Assembly (NCBI GenBank): GCA_963789275.1
Contig: CAWBKF010000004.1
Location: forward strand, 1-64,000
Origin: DAHUYF01 sp963789275
GTDB lineage: Bacteria; Pseudomonadota; Alphaproteobacteria; ATCC43930; CGMCC-115725
Direction of reading: 5' to 3'
DNA length: 64,000 bases
Part shown: one piece after another, positions 1 to 8,366 of the stretch
Numbering within the stretch: the first letter of the stretch is position 1
How the letters are laid out: each line of letters begins with the position of its first letter
The notes under the pieces: generated by a model
What the model saw: only the letters and a program-made list of their open reading frames with translations
What the model was told of the DNA's origin: nothing
Databases searched by the model: none
Program-made: the position numbers and the translations under genes

Positions 1-1
1 G

Positions 2-490
2 GAGAGCGATGTGCTGTTCTTCGATGCTGATATGGGTTTCGACGGGCTCTTCGCGTGGAAGACCGGCAAGGCGCGGATACCGCTCATCGCGCTGCTCGGC
101 TCGGAGGCGCCGGGGCGGATCGAATGGATGCTGGCGCAGGAGCCGTGCGCTTATCTTGCGAAGCCGATCGGCTCGACCGGGGCGTTCAGCGCCTTGTCGA
201 TCGCGTTCCACAATTTCGCGCTGAAACAGACGCGGGACGAGGCGCTGCGCCAGATCGGGCTGCAGCACCAGATCCGCGGCGCGGTGCTGCGCGCAGCGGC
301 GGCGCTGATGAAGCGCCACGACCTCGATCCCGGCGCGGCGCTCGGCATGCTGCGCAGCGAGAGCATGCGCCGGCGCCTGCCGCTCGAGACGGTGAGCGCG
401 CTGGTGCTCGATGGCAAGTGGTTGCCGGGCGTCCGCGTGCCGCGCCGGCCCGCGACCGGCCAGGACGGCAAGAGGGCGACCTCTGGCTAG
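2..490 (+). CDS. ANTAR-domain antiterminator/response regulator (AmiR/NasR-like), 5' end outside window
   Basis: The reading frame is open to the left edge, so only about the last 162 residues are present. The visible part begins near the end of a degenerate receiver-like domain, then has a coiled-coil stretch (around TRDEALRQIGLQHQIRGAV) and ends in a three-helix ANTAR-like segment with MLRSESMRRRLPLETVSALV. ANTAR proteins bind paired RNA hairpins and stop premature transcription termination. The gene lies 69 bases ahead of an amide-type binding protein, the usual place for a regulator of such an operon. The last 25 residues are a basic, low-complexity tail. I infer that it controls the operon that follows, but the short leader downstream has no terminator with a T tract. 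Family assignment is good; target is inferred. Confidence 0.75.
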   Translation, partial: ESDVLFFDADMGFDGLFAWKTGKARIPLIALLGSEAPGRIEWMLAQEPCAYLAKPIGSTGAFSALSIAFHNFALKQTRDEALRQIGLQHQIRGAVLRAAAALMKRHDLDPGAALGMLRSESMRRRLPLETVSALVLDGKWLPGVRVPRRPATGQDGKRATSG

Positions 491-502
491 CGACGAATGG
501 GG

Positions 503-527
503 GGCGCCGATGGATGGCCTCGGCGCC
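503..527 (+). promoter_or_regulatory. Stem-loop in leader of first transporter operon
   Basis: An 8-bp perfect stem (GGCGCCGA / TCGGCGCC) with a 9-nt loop lies between the ANTAR gene and the binding-protein start. No T tract follows, so it is not a classical intrinsic terminator, and it does not match the paired hairpins found in the amiE and 57-kb leaders. It may affect ribosome access or mRNA stability. Confidence 0.35.
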
Positions 528-559
528 GCGGATCTCTACCCATCAAAAGGAGGGGCGGC

Positions 560-2101
560 ATGACTACCCAGGACAGGATGACGGCACCGGCCGGTAGCGG
601 CGGCGCGAGCGACAGCGGCGACAGCGGCGGCGGCGGTCTCGTGATCGACCGCCGCACGCTGATCCAGGGCGCCGGCGCGGCGGTCGCCAGCGCGGCGATC
701 CTGACGCAGGCGCGGCCGCTCTGGGCGCAAGGCAAGGACCCGGTCAAGCTGGGCTTCATCGAGGATTATTCCGGCAACCTCTCAGTCTACGGCCTGCAGA
801 AGCTGCATGCAGCGCAGCTGGCGGTGAAGGAGATCAACGAGGGCAAGACGCTGAAGGGCGGCCCGGTGGGCGCCGGCGGCCTTGGCGCGCTCGGCCAATT
901 CCCGTCGAAGCCGCCGATCATCAGCAAGGACGGCACCGCGCTCACTTTGGTCAGCGACGGCGGCGCCAAGGACAAGAGCGACGTGGTCTTCGCCGAGGAT
1001 GACGAGGTGTTCGTCGACAGCGGCGACAAGGGCATTCTCGGCCGCGAGGTCCAGCTCATCGCGCCGGACGGCCAGAGCAACAACGCCATCTGGCAGCAGC
1101 TCGCGCGCCGCCTCATCCAGCAGGACAAGGTCGACGTGCTGGTCGCCGGCTTCGCCAGCGCCGAGCGCGAGGCGATCCGGCCGATTGTCGACCAGGCGAA
1201 GCAGCTTTATTTCTACACCAACCAATATGAGGGCGGCGTCGCCGACGCCAACACCTTCTGCACCGGTCCGGTCTGCGAGCAGCAGGTGATCCCCGGGGTG
1301 CAGTACATGGTGGAGAAATTCGGGCCCCGCGGCTACACCATCGCCGCCGATTACAATTTCGGCCAGCTCACCGCCGCCTGGACGCGTGCCTTTGCGCCGC
1401 TGGTCGGCGGCCAGATCATCGGCGAGGAGTTCGTGCCGCTCTCGGTGTCGGAATTCAGCACCGTGATCGCGCGCCTGCAGCAGGCGAAGCCCGATTGGGT
1501 GATGACCCTGCTGGTCGGCCAGAACCAGTCCAACTACTACCCGCAAGCCGCCGCCGCCGGGCTGAAATTCCCGATGGTGTCGACGGTGAACATGGCGCAG
1601 GGCTATGAGCACAAGCGCTTCGCGCCCCCTTCGCTCGCGGGCATGCACAACGCCATCCAGTACCAGATGGAAGTGCCGACCAACCGCAACCGCGCTTTCG
1701 TCAAGCGCTGGATGGCGATGTTCCCCGACGACCAGTACATCGGCGAGATGGCGCAGAACACTTATTTCACCATCCATCTCTACGCCAAGGCGGTGCGGCT
1801 CGCCGGCACGACCAACCAGGAGACGGTCAAGAAGGCGCTCGAGGCCGGCTGGTCGATCGAGGCGCCGGAGGGCGCGGTCTTCCTCGAGCCGGGCACGCAT
1901 CACTGCGCGCATTACATCCGCCTCGCCGTCTGCGACGAGAACCACAATGTCAGCTTCGTGCGCGAATGGCCGATGATCCAGGCGTGGTGGCTGCAGCGGC
2001 TCGGCGTCAACCTGATCCGCACGCCGGAATACAAGCAATATACGCCGGACGAGGATCCCTATTTCGCCATGTTCCTCAAGGGCGACAAGAAGAAGAGCTA
2101 G
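560..2101 (+). CDS. HAAT/Urt-type ABC transporter substrate-binding protein (amide or urea type), Tat-exported
   Basis: 513 residues, a periplasmic type I solute-binding protein (Peripla_BP_5/UrtA-AmiC class). The ATG at 560 follows a strong AAGGAGGGG site at 546-554. The N terminus has a twin-arginine signal (DRRTLIQGAGAAVASAAIL) with an AQG cleavage region. Core motifs of the UrtA group are visible (VDVLVAGFASAEREA, YFYTNQYEGG, NFGQLTAAW). It is longer than usual UrtA proteins (about 430) because roughly 60 residues, rich in Gly, Lys and Asp, are inserted just after the first helix where the family normally reads EINxxGGVLGR. It is first in a five-gene transporter operon that ends with a formamidase, so formamide, acetamide or urea are plausible ligands (inference). 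Confidence 0.85.
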   Translation: MTTQDRMTAPAGSGGASDSGDSGGGGLVIDRRTLIQGAGAAVASAAILTQARPLWAQGKDPVKLGFIEDYSGNLSVYGLQKLHAAQLAVKEINEGKTLKGGPVGAGGLGALGQFPSKPPIISKDGTALTLVSDGGAKDKSDVVFAEDDEVFVDSGDKGILGREVQLIAPDGQSNNAIWQQLARRLIQQDKVDVLVAGFASAEREAIRPIVDQAKQLYFYTNQYEGGVADANTFCTGPVCEQQVIPGVQYMVEKFGPRGYTIAADYNFGQLTAAWTRAFAPLVGGQIIGEEFVPLSVSEFSTVIARLQQAKPDWVMTLLVGQNQSNYYPQAAAAGLKFPMVSTVNMAQGYEHKRFAPPSLAGMHNAIQYQMEVPTNRNRAFVKRWMAMFPDDQYIGEMAQNTYFTIHLYAKAVRLAGTTNQETVKKALEAGWSIEAPEGAVFLEPGTHHCAHYIRLAVCDENHNVSFVREWPMIQAWWLQRLGVNLIRTPEYKQYTPDEDPYFAMFLKGDKKKS

Positions 2102-2143
2102 CGTGTCCGGTTCGACGGGAGTCACCGGCCCCACCTCACCCCT

Positions 2144-2174
2144 TCCCTCTCCGCCGCCAACGGGCGGAGAGGGA
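2144..2174. repeat. Intergenic palindromic repeat, copy 1
   Basis: A perfect 12-bp inverted repeat (TCCCTCTCCGCC / GGCGGAGAGGGA) with a 7-nt loop, preceded by CCTCACC. It fills the gap between the binding protein and permease genes. Related palindromes occur at 48909, 57451 and 59506, so this is a dispersed element rather than a gene-specific structure. Confidence 0.7.
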
Positions 2175-2190
2175 GAAGGAACGGCCGAGG

Positions 2191-3081
2191 ATGGATAACC
2201 TGGGGCTGCTGGTCAGCGTGCTGTATCAGCTCGGCACCAACGTCGCGTTCCTGTTGATCGCGGCGATCGGGCTCATCGTCATTCTCGGCATGATGAACAT
2301 CATCAACCTGGCGCATGGCGAATTCATGATGGCGGGCGCCTATACCGCCACGATCGCCACCCATCGCGGCCTGCCTTTCCCGCTGGCGCTGGTGCTGAGC
2401 TTCCTGGTGGTGGCGGCGTTCGGCGCGCTGCTCGAGCGCCTGGTGGTGCGCCGCTTCTATGGCGAGGAGCTCGGCGCGCTGGTGGTGACCTGGGCGATCA
2501 GCCTCATCCTGGGCCAGGGCACGCTGATCTTCTTCGGGCCGTTCATGCCGTCGATCGCGATTCCCGCCGGCTCCTTCGCGCTCGGCAAATATTCCTTCTC
2601 GGGATACTGGCTCATCCTGATCGCCACCAGCGCGGCGCTGGTCGTGGCGCTGTGGTGGATCTATCAGAAGACCACCTTCGGGCTGATGGCGCGGGCGACG
2701 ATGCAGAACGCGGCGATGGCGAAGGCGCTCGGCGTCAGCACCGACCGCATCTACATGCTGACCTTCGCGCTGGGCGCCGGGCTTGCCGGGCTCAGCGGCG
2801 GCCTGCTGGCGCCGACCGCATCGATCACGCCGCTGATGGGCCAGCAATATGTCGCGCCGGCCTTCATCACCGTCGTGGTAGGCGGCGGCGCCAATGTGCT
2901 GGCCGGGGCCATCGGCAGCAGCCTGTTGCTGTCGGTGGTGAAGACGCCGGTGGGGTTGCTGTTCGGTGCCTTCCTCGGCAGCGTCGCGCTGCTGTTCACC
3001 GCGCTGGTGGTCATCCGCCTGATGCCGGACGGCATCTCGGCGGTGGCGCAGCGCTTCCTCGAGCGGCGCATCGGGACGTGA
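2191..3081 (+). CDS. Liv/Urt-type ABC transporter permease (LivH/UrtB class)
   Basis: 296 residues with about eight hydrophobic segments. It carries the class signature GMMNIINLAHGEFMMAGAY near residue 40 and the conserved EAA-like loop (MQNAAMAKALGVSTDRIY) before the last helices. The ATG at 2191 has GAGGGAGAAGG just upstream. It is the inner-membrane channel subunit paired with the permease that starts 4 bases after its stop. It belongs to the operon 560-6642. Confidence 0.9.
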   Translation: MDNLGLLVSVLYQLGTNVAFLLIAAIGLIVILGMMNIINLAHGEFMMAGAYTATIATHRGLPFPLALVLSFLVVAAFGALLERLVVRRFYGEELGALVVTWAISLILGQGTLIFFGPFMPSIAIPAGSFALGKYSFSGYWLILIATSAALVVALWWIYQKTTFGLMARATMQNAAMAKALGVSTDRIYMLTFALGAGLAGLSGGLLAPTASITPLMGQQYVAPAFITVVVGGGANVLAGAIGSSLLLSVVKTPVGLLFGAFLGSVALLFTALVVIRLMPDGISAVAQRFLERRIGT

Positions 3082-3085
3082 CGGC

Positions 3086-4150
3086 GTGACCTCCCTCGTC
3101 AAGCTGGCGGCACTCCTCGACGGACCCGAGGATATCGGCCGGGGCCCGTGGTTCTGGCTCGGCGCCGGCGCCGTCGTCGCCGCGCTGGCGCTGCTGCCGC
3201 TGCGGCTTTCGGAATTCGAGGCGTCGAACGTCGCCTTTTACCTGCTCAATATCCCCATGGCGCTCGGGCTCGCAATGCTGTGGGGATATTGCGGCGTCCT
3301 GAGCTTCGGCCAGGTCGCCTATTTCGGCATTGCCGGCTATACCTACGGCGTCATCGCCGGCAATCTCTCGAGCAGTTCGTGGGGAACGCTGGCGGCGAGC
3401 GCCGGCGGATTGCTGACTTGCGCCGTCATCGGCGCGATCTTCGGCTATTTCGTATTCTATGCCCGCGTCCAGAACTGGATCGTGCCGATCCTGACGCTGG
3501 TCTTCACCCTGCTGCTGGAGACCTTCCTCGGCCAGACCGCAGGCTATCAGTGGCGCGTCGGCAAGGTGCAGCTCGGCGGCTATAACGGCATGACGTCGAT
3601 CCCGGCGTTTCAGCTCGGCAGCCTCGTCTTCACCGGCTATGCCTTCTTCTTCTTCGCACTGGCGGTGACGCTCTGCTGTTATATCGGCGGGCGCGCTCTG
3701 GTGAATTCGCATCGCGGCAAGGTGATGCTGGCGATGCGCGAGGATGTGCTGCGGACGGAGCTGCTCGGCTACGACATCCGCCGCCACCAGCTCGTGGTCT
3801 TCGTGCTCGCCGCCCTGCTCGCCGGCATCAGCGGCCTGCTCTATGTGCAATGGGGCAATTACATCACACCGACCCAGGTGGGCTTGCTGCAGGCGGCGCA
3901 GCCGGTGGTCTGGGTCGCGGTCGGCGGCCGCGACCGGCTGCTGGCGGTGAGCCTCTCGACCTTCGCGCTCAATTGGCTCAACTATGCGCTGTCGGCGGCG
4001 GGCAACGAATATGCGCCGGTCATCATGGGGGCGCTGCTGCTGGCCGCCATGCTGTTCTTTCCGCGCGGCATCATCGCGACGCTGGCGCGGCTGTGGCCGG
4101 CGCGCCAGCGCCGCGGCATCCCGCAAGCGGCCGCCAAGAGGCCGCTGTGA
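3086..4150 (+). CDS. Liv/Urt-type ABC transporter permease (LivM/UrtC class)
   Basis: 354 residues, start GTG at 3086, four bases after the previous stop. LivM/UrtC hallmarks are visible: GYCGVLSFGQVAYFGIAGY near residue 80, the loop LAMREDVLRTELLGYDIRRHQLVVF, and the C-terminal VGGRDRLLAVSLSTFALN segment. It forms the second half of the permease dimer. Its TGA overlaps the GTG start of the ATPase gene, so the two are probably translationally coupled. Confidence 0.9.
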   Translation: MTSLVKLAALLDGPEDIGRGPWFWLGAGAVVAALALLPLRLSEFEASNVAFYLLNIPMALGLAMLWGYCGVLSFGQVAYFGIAGYTYGVIAGNLSSSSWGTLAASAGGLLTCAVIGAIFGYFVFYARVQNWIVPILTLVFTLLLETFLGQTAGYQWRVGKVQLGGYNGMTSIPAFQLGSLVFTGYAFFFFALAVTLCCYIGGRALVNSHRGKVMLAMREDVLRTELLGYDIRRHQLVVFVLAALLAGISGLLYVQWGNYITPTQVGLLQAAQPVVWVAVGGRDRLLAVSLSTFALNWLNYALSAAGNEYAPVIMGALLLAAMLFFPRGIIATLARLWPARQRRGIPQAAAKRPL

Positions 4151-4878
4151 GCGGCGTGGCGGTGATCCGCACCGAGCGGCTGGTGAAGCGCTTCGGCGGC
4201 GTCGTCGCCACCAATGCCATCGACCTCGCCGTCGATGCCGGCGAGCTGCGCTGCATCATCGGCCCCAACGGCGCCGGCAAATCGACGCTGTTCGCGCTGC
4301 TCTGCGGCATCTACCGGCCCGATGCCGGACGCGTCCTGGTCAATGGCGAGGACGTCACGCGCTTTGCGCCCTACCGCCGCGTCCAGCGCGGCATCGGGCT
4401 GACCTTCCAGACCAACCGCGCCTTCCACAAGCTCTCGATCCGGCAGAATCTCGAGATCGCCACGCGGCCGGCGGCCGGTGGCGTCGCGCCGGCAACCGCG
4501 CAACGCCTACGCTATGCCGAGGAGGCTTTCGCCCTCGACATGGCGAGCGAGCGGCCGGCGCGCGAGCTGCCGCATCACCAGCTGCAATGGCTGGAGATCG
4601 TGATGGTGCTGGCGGCCGGGCCCGAGATCCTGCTGCTCGACGAGCCCACGGCCGGCATGTCGCCCGACGAGACCATGCAGACTGCGCGGGCGCTGCAGGA
4701 TCTGAACGCGATGGGGCTGACGATCGTCGTGGTCGAGCACGACATCGCCTTCGTCCGCGAAGTGGCGCGGCGGGTGACGGTGCTGCACCAGGGCCGCGTC
4801 TTCGCCGAAGGCTCGATCGGCGAGATCACCGCCAATGACGAGGTGCGCCGGATCTACCTCGGAGGCCACGGCGCATGA
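4147..4878 (+). CDS. Liv/Urt-type ABC transporter ATP-binding protein (LivG/UrtD class)
   Basis: 243 residues, GTG start overlapping the previous stop (GTGA). The Walker A motif is GPNGAGKST, Walker B is ILLLDEPTAGMSPDE and the H-loop is VVEHDIAFV. The signature loop is atypical: ELPHHQLQWLEIVMVLA stands where LSHGxQxxLEIA is usual, so the LSGGQ-like serine and glycine are not conserved. Family members of the UrtD type normally keep SHGxxQ. The opposing ATPase (4875) has a canonical signature, so one standard ATP site would remain. Confidence 0.85.
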   Translation: MSGVAVIRTERLVKRFGGVVATNAIDLAVDAGELRCIIGPNGAGKSTLFALLCGIYRPDAGRVLVNGEDVTRFAPYRRVQRGIGLTFQTNRAFHKLSIRQNLEIATRPAAGGVAPATAQRLRYAEEAFALDMASERPARELPHHQLQWLEIVMVLAAGPEILLLDEPTAGMSPDETMQTARALQDLNAMGLTIVVVEHDIAFVREVARRVTVLHQGRVFAEGSIGEITANDEVRRIYLGGHGA

Positions 4879-5582
4879 AGCCGATCCTCGCCGCGAGCCA
4901 GCTGCGCGCCGGCTATGCCACGGGCGACGTGCTGCAGGGCGTGAGCCTCGAGATCGGCGCCGGCGAGGTGGTGGCGGTCCTCGGACGCAACGGCATGGGC
5001 AAGACGACGCTGATCCGCACGCTGATCGGCCTCATGCCGGTGCGCGGCGGCAGCATCGCCTTCTGCGGCGAGGACATCACCGGCCAGCGCGCCGAGGCGC
5101 GCGCGCGTCGCGGCATGGGATACGTGCCGCAGGGCCGCGAGATCTTCCCGCACATGTCGGTGCTGGACAATCTGCGCATGGGCATGTTCATCAATGCGTC
5201 GCGCGCCCAGCCCGATCTCGACCTCGTCTACGGCTATTTTCCGTTTCTGCGCGAACGCGGCCGGCAACGCGGCGGCACGCTCAGCGGCGGCCAGCAGGAA
5301 ATGCTGGCGATCGCCCGCGCGCTGGTCAACGGGCCGGACCTGCTGCTGCTCGACGAGCCCAGTGACGGCGTGCAGCCGAGCATCGTCGCGGAGATCGGCG
5401 ACATCATCCTCGACCTCAACCGCCAGCGCCGCCTCACCGTGCTGATCGTCGAGCAGAATATCGAGCTGGTGCAGAAGGTGGCCGCGCGCGCCTATGTGCT
5501 CGACAAGGGGCGCGTCGTGCGCACGCTCGACCGTGACGGCCTCGCGCATACCGACGGGCTCGCCGAGTTCCTGGCGATTTGA
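4875..5582 (+). CDS. Liv/Urt-type ABC transporter ATP-binding protein (LivF/UrtE class)
   Basis: 235 residues; the ATG overlaps the stop of the preceding ATPase (ATGA). Walker A is GRNGMGKTT, the signature is TLSGGQQEMLAIARAL, and Walker B is LLLLDEPSDGVQP with the LivF-type extension VAEIGDIILDL. It energises import together with the neighbouring ATPase. It is followed after 40 bases by the formamidase gene in the same direction. Confidence 0.9.
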   Translation: MKPILAASQLRAGYATGDVLQGVSLEIGAGEVVAVLGRNGMGKTTLIRTLIGLMPVRGGSIAFCGEDITGQRAEARARRGMGYVPQGREIFPHMSVLDNLRMGMFINASRAQPDLDLVYGYFPFLRERGRQRGGTLSGGQQEMLAIARALVNGPDLLLLDEPSDGVQPSIVAEIGDIILDLNRQRRLTVLIVEQNIELVQKVAARAYVLDKGRVVRTLDRDGLAHTDGLAEFLAI

Positions 5583-5622
5583 CCGGTCGGCAGGGAAGAG
5601 GGATCGGCAAAGGGAGAGAGCG

Positions 5623-6642
5623 ATGTATCACATGGTTCCAGGCGGCGCTGAATGGCTGGCACGCTCGATCATGGCTAAACGCGGCGAAGGCCGCGGGCGC
5701 AAGTCCGTGACGCACACGCTGTCGGAGGCGAAGCAAGGCAACTACCACTACACGATGGGGCCTTATTCCACGCCCGTGCTGCAGATAAAGCCGGGCGACC
5801 GCGTGGTGGTGGAGACGCGCGACGCCTTCGAAGGCAAGATCCGGCACGAGAGCGACCGACCGACCGAGAAGCTGCAGATGCCCTTCCTCAACCCGCAGAA
5901 CGGCCCGATCCTGGTCGAGGGCGCGGAGAAAGGCGATGCGCTCGCGATCTATATCGAGCAGATGGTGCCGCGCGGCGCCAATCCGCTGGGCACCTGTTGC
6001 ATGATCCCGGAATTCGGCGCGCTCACAGGCACGTATTATACGGCGACCCTCAACGATCCCCTGCCGGAGGTGGTGCGCAAGATCAACCTCGACGAGGAAT
6101 GGGTCTATTGGAGCGACCGGGTAAAGCTGCCTTATCGCCCGCATATCGGCACCTTGAGCTGCTCGCCCGAGATCGATTCCATCAATTCGCTGACCCCCGA
6201 CAATCATGGCGGCAACATGGATCTGCCGGATATGGGGCCGGGCAGCGTCACCTATCTGCCGGTGCGCTCGCCGGGCGCGCGCCTCTTCATCGGCGACGCC
6301 CATGCCTGCCAGGGCGATGGCGAGGTCTGCGGCGTCGCCGTCGAATACCCGACGACGACCACCATTGTCGTCGATCTGATCAAGGGCTGGACGATCGAAT
6401 GGCCGCGGCTCGAGCGCGAGGATTTCATCATGGCGATCGGCAGCACGCGGCCGCTCGAGGACGCCACGCGCATCGCCTATCGCGAGCTCATCCGCTGGAT
6501 GGTGCGCGATTACGGCTACGCGCAGTGGGACGCCTACATGATGCTGAGCCAATGCGGCATGGTGCGGCTCGGCAATTTCGTCGACCCAAAATACACGGTG
6601 GGCGCCGCGATCCGGAAGAAGTATCTGGAACCGTCGCCGTGA
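5623..6642 (+). CDS. fmdA: Acetamidase/formamidase family amidohydrolase
   Basis: 339 residues, FmdA/AmdA family: cytoplasmic enzymes that hydrolyse formamide or acetamide to ammonium and the acid. The ATG at 5623 follows AGGGAGAGAG. Family features include GDRVVVETRDAFEGKI, a G-rich segment ending HGGNMDLPDMGPGSVTYLPV, and GDAHACQGDGEVCG, which holds conserved metal-site histidine, aspartate and glutamate residues. It is the last gene of the operon and is directly downstream of a Urt-type transporter, so import and hydrolysis of the same amide are likely coupled. Substrate preference between formamide and longer amides cannot be read from sequence. Confidence 0.88.
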   Translation: MYHMVPGGAEWLARSIMAKRGEGRGRKSVTHTLSEAKQGNYHYTMGPYSTPVLQIKPGDRVVVETRDAFEGKIRHESDRPTEKLQMPFLNPQNGPILVEGAEKGDALAIYIEQMVPRGANPLGTCCMIPEFGALTGTYYTATLNDPLPEVVRKINLDEEWVYWSDRVKLPYRPHIGTLSCSPEIDSINSLTPDNHGGNMDLPDMGPGSVTYLPVRSPGARLFIGDAHACQGDGEVCGVAVEYPTTTTIVVDLIKGWTIEWPRLEREDFIMAIGSTRPLEDATRIAYRELIRWMVRDYGYAQWDAYMMLSQCGMVRLGNFVDPKYTVGAAIRKKYLEPSP

Positions 6643-6706
6643 CCGCGCCTGTTTTTGTTGCACGACGCTGCCAAACTGCCTCTTTCGAGACCAGACGGCG
6701 CGCGAT

Positions 6707-6732
6707 CGCCGGGGGTTTGCGCCAGCCCGGCG
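6707..6732 (+). terminator. Possible stem-loop terminator after the formamidase gene
   Basis: A 7-bp perfect stem CGCCGGG / CCCGGCG with a 12-nt loop, 65 bases after the formamidase stop and just before the sigma-54 promoter. There is no T tract, so termination is uncertain. Confidence 0.3.
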
Positions 6733-6744
6733 TCCGGAATCGCG

Positions 6745-6761
6745 TTGGCAAGCGAATTGCT
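6745..6761 (+). promoter_or_regulatory. Sigma-54 (RpoN) promoter of the amidase operon
   Basis: The sequence TTGGCAAGCGAATTGCT fits the -24/-12 consensus TGGCACG-N4-TTGCW with one mismatch and the required GG-N10-GC spacing (GG at 6747-6748, GC at 6759-6760). Transcription would start near 6772, about 55 bases before the amidase ATG. It implies nitrogen control through an NtrC-type activator (inference). No clear NtrC site was found in the short upstream stretch. Confidence 0.65.
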
Positions 6762-6827
6762 TAGGACGCGCGCGGGGATTATTTGCCGGGGAAAATATCT
6801 CTCTCCGGCCCCACAGGAGGTCCAGCC

Positions 6828-8342
6828 ATGGCGGTTCCGCTCCCGACGCCCGAGCAGCTGCAGGACGTCGCCAAGCAATGCGGCTTGTCGCTGAGCGAAG
6901 CCGATATCGGCTCGTTTCGTGGGCTGATGGCGGGTTCGATCGCCGCCTATAATGTCGTCGACGCCATGCCTGATGAAGTGCCGGCGGTGAAATACCCGCG
7001 GACGCCGGGCTATCGCCCGGGCCCCGAGGAGAACCCCCACAACGCCTGGTATCGCAAGACCGCCATCAAGGGCGCGGCCAGCGGCAGGCTGCGTGGCAAG
7101 CGGGTGGCGATCAAGGACAATGTCATGGTGGCGGGGGTGCCGATGATGAACGGCGCCGCGACACTCGAAGGCTTCATGCCGGATTTCGACGCGACCGTCG
7201 TGACCCGCCTGCTCGACGCCGGCGCCGAGATCGTGGGCAAGACGCATTGCGAATCCTTCTGCCTCTCCGGCGGCAGCCACACCAACGCCACCGGGCCCGT
7301 GCACAATCCCTGGAAGATCGGCTATTCCGCCGGCGGCTCCTCCTCCGGCAGCGCGGTCGCGGTGGCGCTGGGCGAGGCCGACATGGCGATCGGCGGCGAC
7401 CAGGGCGGCTCGATCCGCATGCCCGCCTCGTTCTCCGGCATCTACGGCATGAAGCCGACCTGGGGCCTGGTCCCCTATACCGGCATCATGCCGATCGAGA
7501 TCTATGTCGATCACACGGGCCCGATGACGGCGTCGGTGGCCGACAATGCGCTGATGCTCGAGATCATCGCCGGCGATGACGGCTACGACCCACGCATCAA
7601 GGCGCCCGCGGTGCAGCCCTATTCGGAGATGCTCGGCGGCGGCGCCAAGGGGCTGAGGATCGGCGTGCTGCGCGAAGGCTTCCTGCAGCCGAACGCCGAG
7701 ATCGCGGTCAACGACAAGGTCCACATCGCCGCCAAGCGCTTCCTAGAGCTCGGCGCCACGGTCGAGGAGGTCTCGGTCCCGCTCCATCTCGCGGCGCCGG
7801 CGATCTGGACGCCGATCGGCACGGAAGGCCTCACTCAGACGATGATGTGGGGCGACGGCTATGGCGTGAGCCGGCAGGATCTCTATTCCGTGGCGCTGAT
7901 GGATTTCCATCGCGGCTGGCGCCGGCGCGCCAACGATCTCTCCGAGACGACGAAGCTCTTCCTGCTGCTCGGCACCTATGTCAACAACATCTACGGCTCG
8001 CGCTATTACGGCAAGGCGATGAACATCTCGCGCCGCCTCACCGCCGCCTATGACGCGGCGCTCAAGCGCTATGACCTGCTGCTGCTGCCGACCACGCCGA
8101 TGAAGGCGACGAAGCTGCCGGCACCGGAAGCGAGCCGCGAGGAGTATTGCCTGCGGGCCATGGAGATGATCGCCAACACCGCGCCGTTCGATATCACCCA
8201 TCACCCCGCGATGTCGCTGCCGTGCGGCATGATCGACGGGCTGCCGGCCGGGTTGATGCTGGTCGGCCGGCATTTCGACGAGCCCACCATCTACCGCGCC
8301 GCTTTCGCCTTCGAGCAATCCGGCGACTGGAAGAAGATGTGA
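6828..8342 (+). CDS. Amidase, amidase-signature (AS) family
   Basis: 504 residues; ATG at 6828 after AGGAGG at 6815-6820. The Ser-cisSer-Lys triad is readable: Lys96 in RVAIKDNV, the cis-serine within GGSSSGSAVAV (residues 169-179) and nucleophile Ser195 in GGDQGGSIRMPAS. The flanking YTGIMPIEIYVDHTGPMTASVADNA pattern (broken here as YTGIMPIEIYVDHTG and MTASVADNA) resembles the amidases that act downstream of nitrile hydratases or on aliphatic and aromatic amides. It leads an operon with its own Liv-type transporter and sits behind a sigma-54 promoter. No nitrile hydratase is present in the window. Confidence 0.9.
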   Translation: MAVPLPTPEQLQDVAKQCGLSLSEADIGSFRGLMAGSIAAYNVVDAMPDEVPAVKYPRTPGYRPGPEENPHNAWYRKTAIKGAASGRLRGKRVAIKDNVMVAGVPMMNGAATLEGFMPDFDATVVTRLLDAGAEIVGKTHCESFCLSGGSHTNATGPVHNPWKIGYSAGGSSSGSAVAVALGEADMAIGGDQGGSIRMPASFSGIYGMKPTWGLVPYTGIMPIEIYVDHTGPMTASVADNALMLEIIAGDDGYDPRIKAPAVQPYSEMLGGGAKGLRIGVLREGFLQPNAEIAVNDKVHIAAKRFLELGATVEEVSVPLHLAAPAIWTPIGTEGLTQTMMWGDGYGVSRQDLYSVALMDFHRGWRRRANDLSETTKLFLLLGTYVNNIYGSRYYGKAMNISRRLTAAYDAALKRYDLLLLPTTPMKATKLPAPEASREEYCLRAMEMIANTAPFDITHHPAMSLPCGMIDGLPAGLMLVGRHFDEPTIYRAAFAFEQSGDWKKM

Positions 8343-8366
8343 GGCGGCGCCGGTAAGAGAGCGGAC

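Noticed and set aside
782..2134. 450-codon open frame on the minus strand opposite the first binding protein
   Set aside because: It is a high-GC shadow: composition is His/Arg/Leu-rich, there is no family similarity, and the plus-strand gene has clear motifs. The same applies to other long antisense frames, such as 58578-60698 (+) and 24572-26254 (-).
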